IMG/VR virus record: IMGVR_UViG_3300043254_000051
Coordinates: 1 to 37,999 of that record
Reading direction: 5' to 3' (one strand)
Source of the DNA: a virus
Length of the DNA stretch: 37,999 nt
The notes under the pieces were generated by a model. The model made no database searches. It was not told the DNA's origin and worked only from the letters and a program-made list of their open reading frames with translations. Made by a program: the position numbers and the translations under genes. Shown here piece after piece: positions 36,800-37,999 of the stretch (position 1 is the first letter of the stretch; each line of letters starts with the position of its first letter).

Positions 36800-37999
36800 T
36801 CACTTCTGCTCCACGGGACCAGTGCGAGGATAGGCTGTAACAATTCTGTACCCGCGGGGCCTGGTCGGGTCATATTGTATCACTACGCCAACTCCATCGG
36901 TCACTCGCATATAAGGCTCGGTATCGGGGCTGGGCCGATACAGTTCCCGGCCAGTCACAGACCCGGGAGTGTCGAGCGTGATAAGCCACTGATTCCTCAC
37001 AATTCCACTGGCAACAGCAGCGACCTCGGCAACATTCTTCAGCGCGCCGAGTGCGCTATTGACCAAATAGTTGGCACTTTCAATCGAGTCAAATGATCCC
37101 TCGCGCCGATCGTACACACCGGCAGAGCGCCAAGTCTTGCCAATCATTTGCGCTAATAGTTCCACATCGGATTTTCCGACATGCTCGCTGATAGCGTGTC
37201 CTCTACCGATAGGCGCTTCTTCGTCGCGCAAGTCGACGGGTTTTTGTTGCGACGAATCATTGGCCGCCAACTGGGTTTTGGGTTCCGCCGAATCGTCATG
37301 TGCATGCGAATTCGATGGTGTACCTGGCGTCTCGTCCGTCAGCGTGCCGGTATCCCGCGCGGCGTATCGCGTGGGATGTTCCGACCCATCGCCTGCGGCA
37401 TCCGAGGAGCTTAATGGCGATCCGCTGCCACCATCGCCCGTCGTCCGCTGCCCGCCGCCGGGATTGCCCGCCGCCACACGCGGCTGGTCGGAGCTATATT
37501 TTTGGACGGTCGGCGCGCTTTTTGCGCCCTGCCCGTTCCCACCGGCCGTCTGTTGTCCCGCATTGGCCTCAATCGGCACATAGCCCGTAGCGGTGAGCAC
37601 CATCGGGCGGTCGGCGGCGGCGTTGTCGAAGGGGTCGAGGCCGAGGGCGTCGCGCATCTCGTTGAGCGTGAGCGCACCGACTTTCAGCCGGCCTTCGAGC
37701 ACCGTCTCGGGGTCGCCTTCGTCCTCGTCGAGCCAATGCAGCTCGAGATCGGGCGAGGCGAATTCCTCCGCCACGATCTCGTCGATCAAATCCTTGACCC
37801 ACTCCTTGGTCGGCTCGAGGCCCTCCTCCTCGGCCTGCGCCGAATGGTTCTCCGCGGTGGCGCGGTTCATCACCTTGGTGGCCCATTGCGGCGGCACCGA
37901 AAAGGCAAAGCAGATGATGCGGGCGAGCCACTCGTCGAAATCGTCCTTGTGCTGCGGCTCCTTGGTCTGGACGACTTTGGCCGCGGTCTCGCCGGGCAC
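36800..37999 (-). CDS. Portal protein C-terminus fused to a CdiA-CT RNase A-like toxin (partial)
   Basis: The gene runs off the right edge; 399 codons are visible (numbered from the edge). Codons 1-145 are phage portal sequence (FDEWLARIICFAFSVPPQW, MNRATAENHSAQAEEEGLEP, then the RLKVGALTLNEMRDALGLDP segment typical of portal C-termini). Codons 168-186 are the toxin linker (YSSDQPRVAAGNPGGGQRTT). After a low-complexity spacer, codons 265-399 fit the bacterial CdiA-CT RNase A domain: His273 in HVGKSDVELLAQ, and Thr388/Tyr390 in RIVTAYPR. In Yersinia kristensenii CdiA-CT the active residues are His, Arg 11 later, Thr and Tyr (from memory). The Arg position here is Gln284, which may weaken the enzyme. 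The fusion is seamless in frame. A portal with a toxin tail would be present in about 12 copies per virion. Confidence 0.85.
   Translation of the reverse strand: MPGETAAKVVQTKEPQHKDDFDEWLARIICFAFSVPPQWATKVMNRATAENHSAQAEEEGLEPTKEWVKDLIDEIVAEEFASPDLELHWLDEDEGDPETVLEGRLKVGALTLNEMRDALGLDPFDNAAADRPMVLTATGYVPIEANAGQQTAGGNGQGAKSAPTVQKYSSDQPRVAAGNPGGGQRTTGDGGSGSPLSSSDAAGDGSEHPTRYAARDTGTLTDETPGTPSNSHAHDDSAEPKTQLAANDSSQQKPVDLRDEEAPIGRGHAISEHVGKSDVELLAQMIGKTWRSAGVYDRREGSFDSIESANYLVNSALGALKNVAEVAAVASGIVRNQWLITLDTPGSVTGRELYRPSPDTEPYMRVTDGVGVVIQYDPTRPRGYRIVTAYPRTGPVEQK

Overview
The window is part of a prophage (or a phage-derived particle locus) in a GC-rich alphaproteobacterium, most likely a Rhizobiales/Bradyrhizobium-type host. 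Three things point there: the tail tip genes are the set found in alphaproteobacterial siphophages and gene transfer agents (DUF2460, DUF2163, NlpC/P60, gpJ-like); the linker and pre-toxin motifs are ones I associate with Rhizobiales; and GC-rich palindromic repeats of the kind common in Rhizobiales sit between and inside genes. Nearly everything is on the minus strand, so the virion operon reads from right to left.

Layout in transcription order: C-terminal part of the portal gene (cut by the window edge) at 37999-36800; a long toxin/immunity island (36748-29055); HK97-type prohead protease (28746-27730); major capsid protein (27561-25990); a second toxin/immunity island (25741-19264); small head protein, head-tail connector and neck protein (19129-17614); a third, single toxin/immunity pair (17557-16113); tail terminator and tail tube (16034-14721); a plus-strand nucleotidyltransferase moron (13664-14692); tail chaperones, tape measure, tail tip, baseplate hub, fibres and spike (13497-1). 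Terminase, integrase, lysis and repressor genes are not in the window.

The remarkable part is the set of polymorphic toxin cassettes threaded through the head genes. The portal C-terminus is itself fused, through a DQPRVxAGNxxGGQ linker, to a CdiA-CT RNase A-like domain. Six further genes begin with, or carry, one conserved N-terminal module (start MKPPLPRTLSAVP, then a helical region and usually the same linker), followed by unrelated C-terminal domains: barnase-like, a small Cys-rich domain, a domain paired with membrane immunity proteins, a domain paired with zinc-ribbon proteins, a His/Trp-rich domain, and an HNH nuclease. A separate SCP1.201/DddA-like deaminase sits with an Imm1 protein. 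Immunity candidates follow directly, often with ATGA or GTGA stop/start overlaps (barstar, DUF2019, Imm1, an Imm32-like protein, membrane proteins, zinc ribbons).

The islands also carry scars of cassette turnover: at least three displaced fragments of the portal gene, two displaced copies of the capsid 3' end, and short toxin 3' ends left in front of spare immunity genes. One immunity gene is fused to a portal scar, and the barnase toxin is broken by an amber codon. I infer that the portal and capsid genes act as the homologous anchors where new toxin/immunity cassettes enter and older ones are pushed downstream, much like orphan CDI or Rhs tips but built on a virion. Delivery of the toxins in or by the particle is inference, not shown by the sequence.
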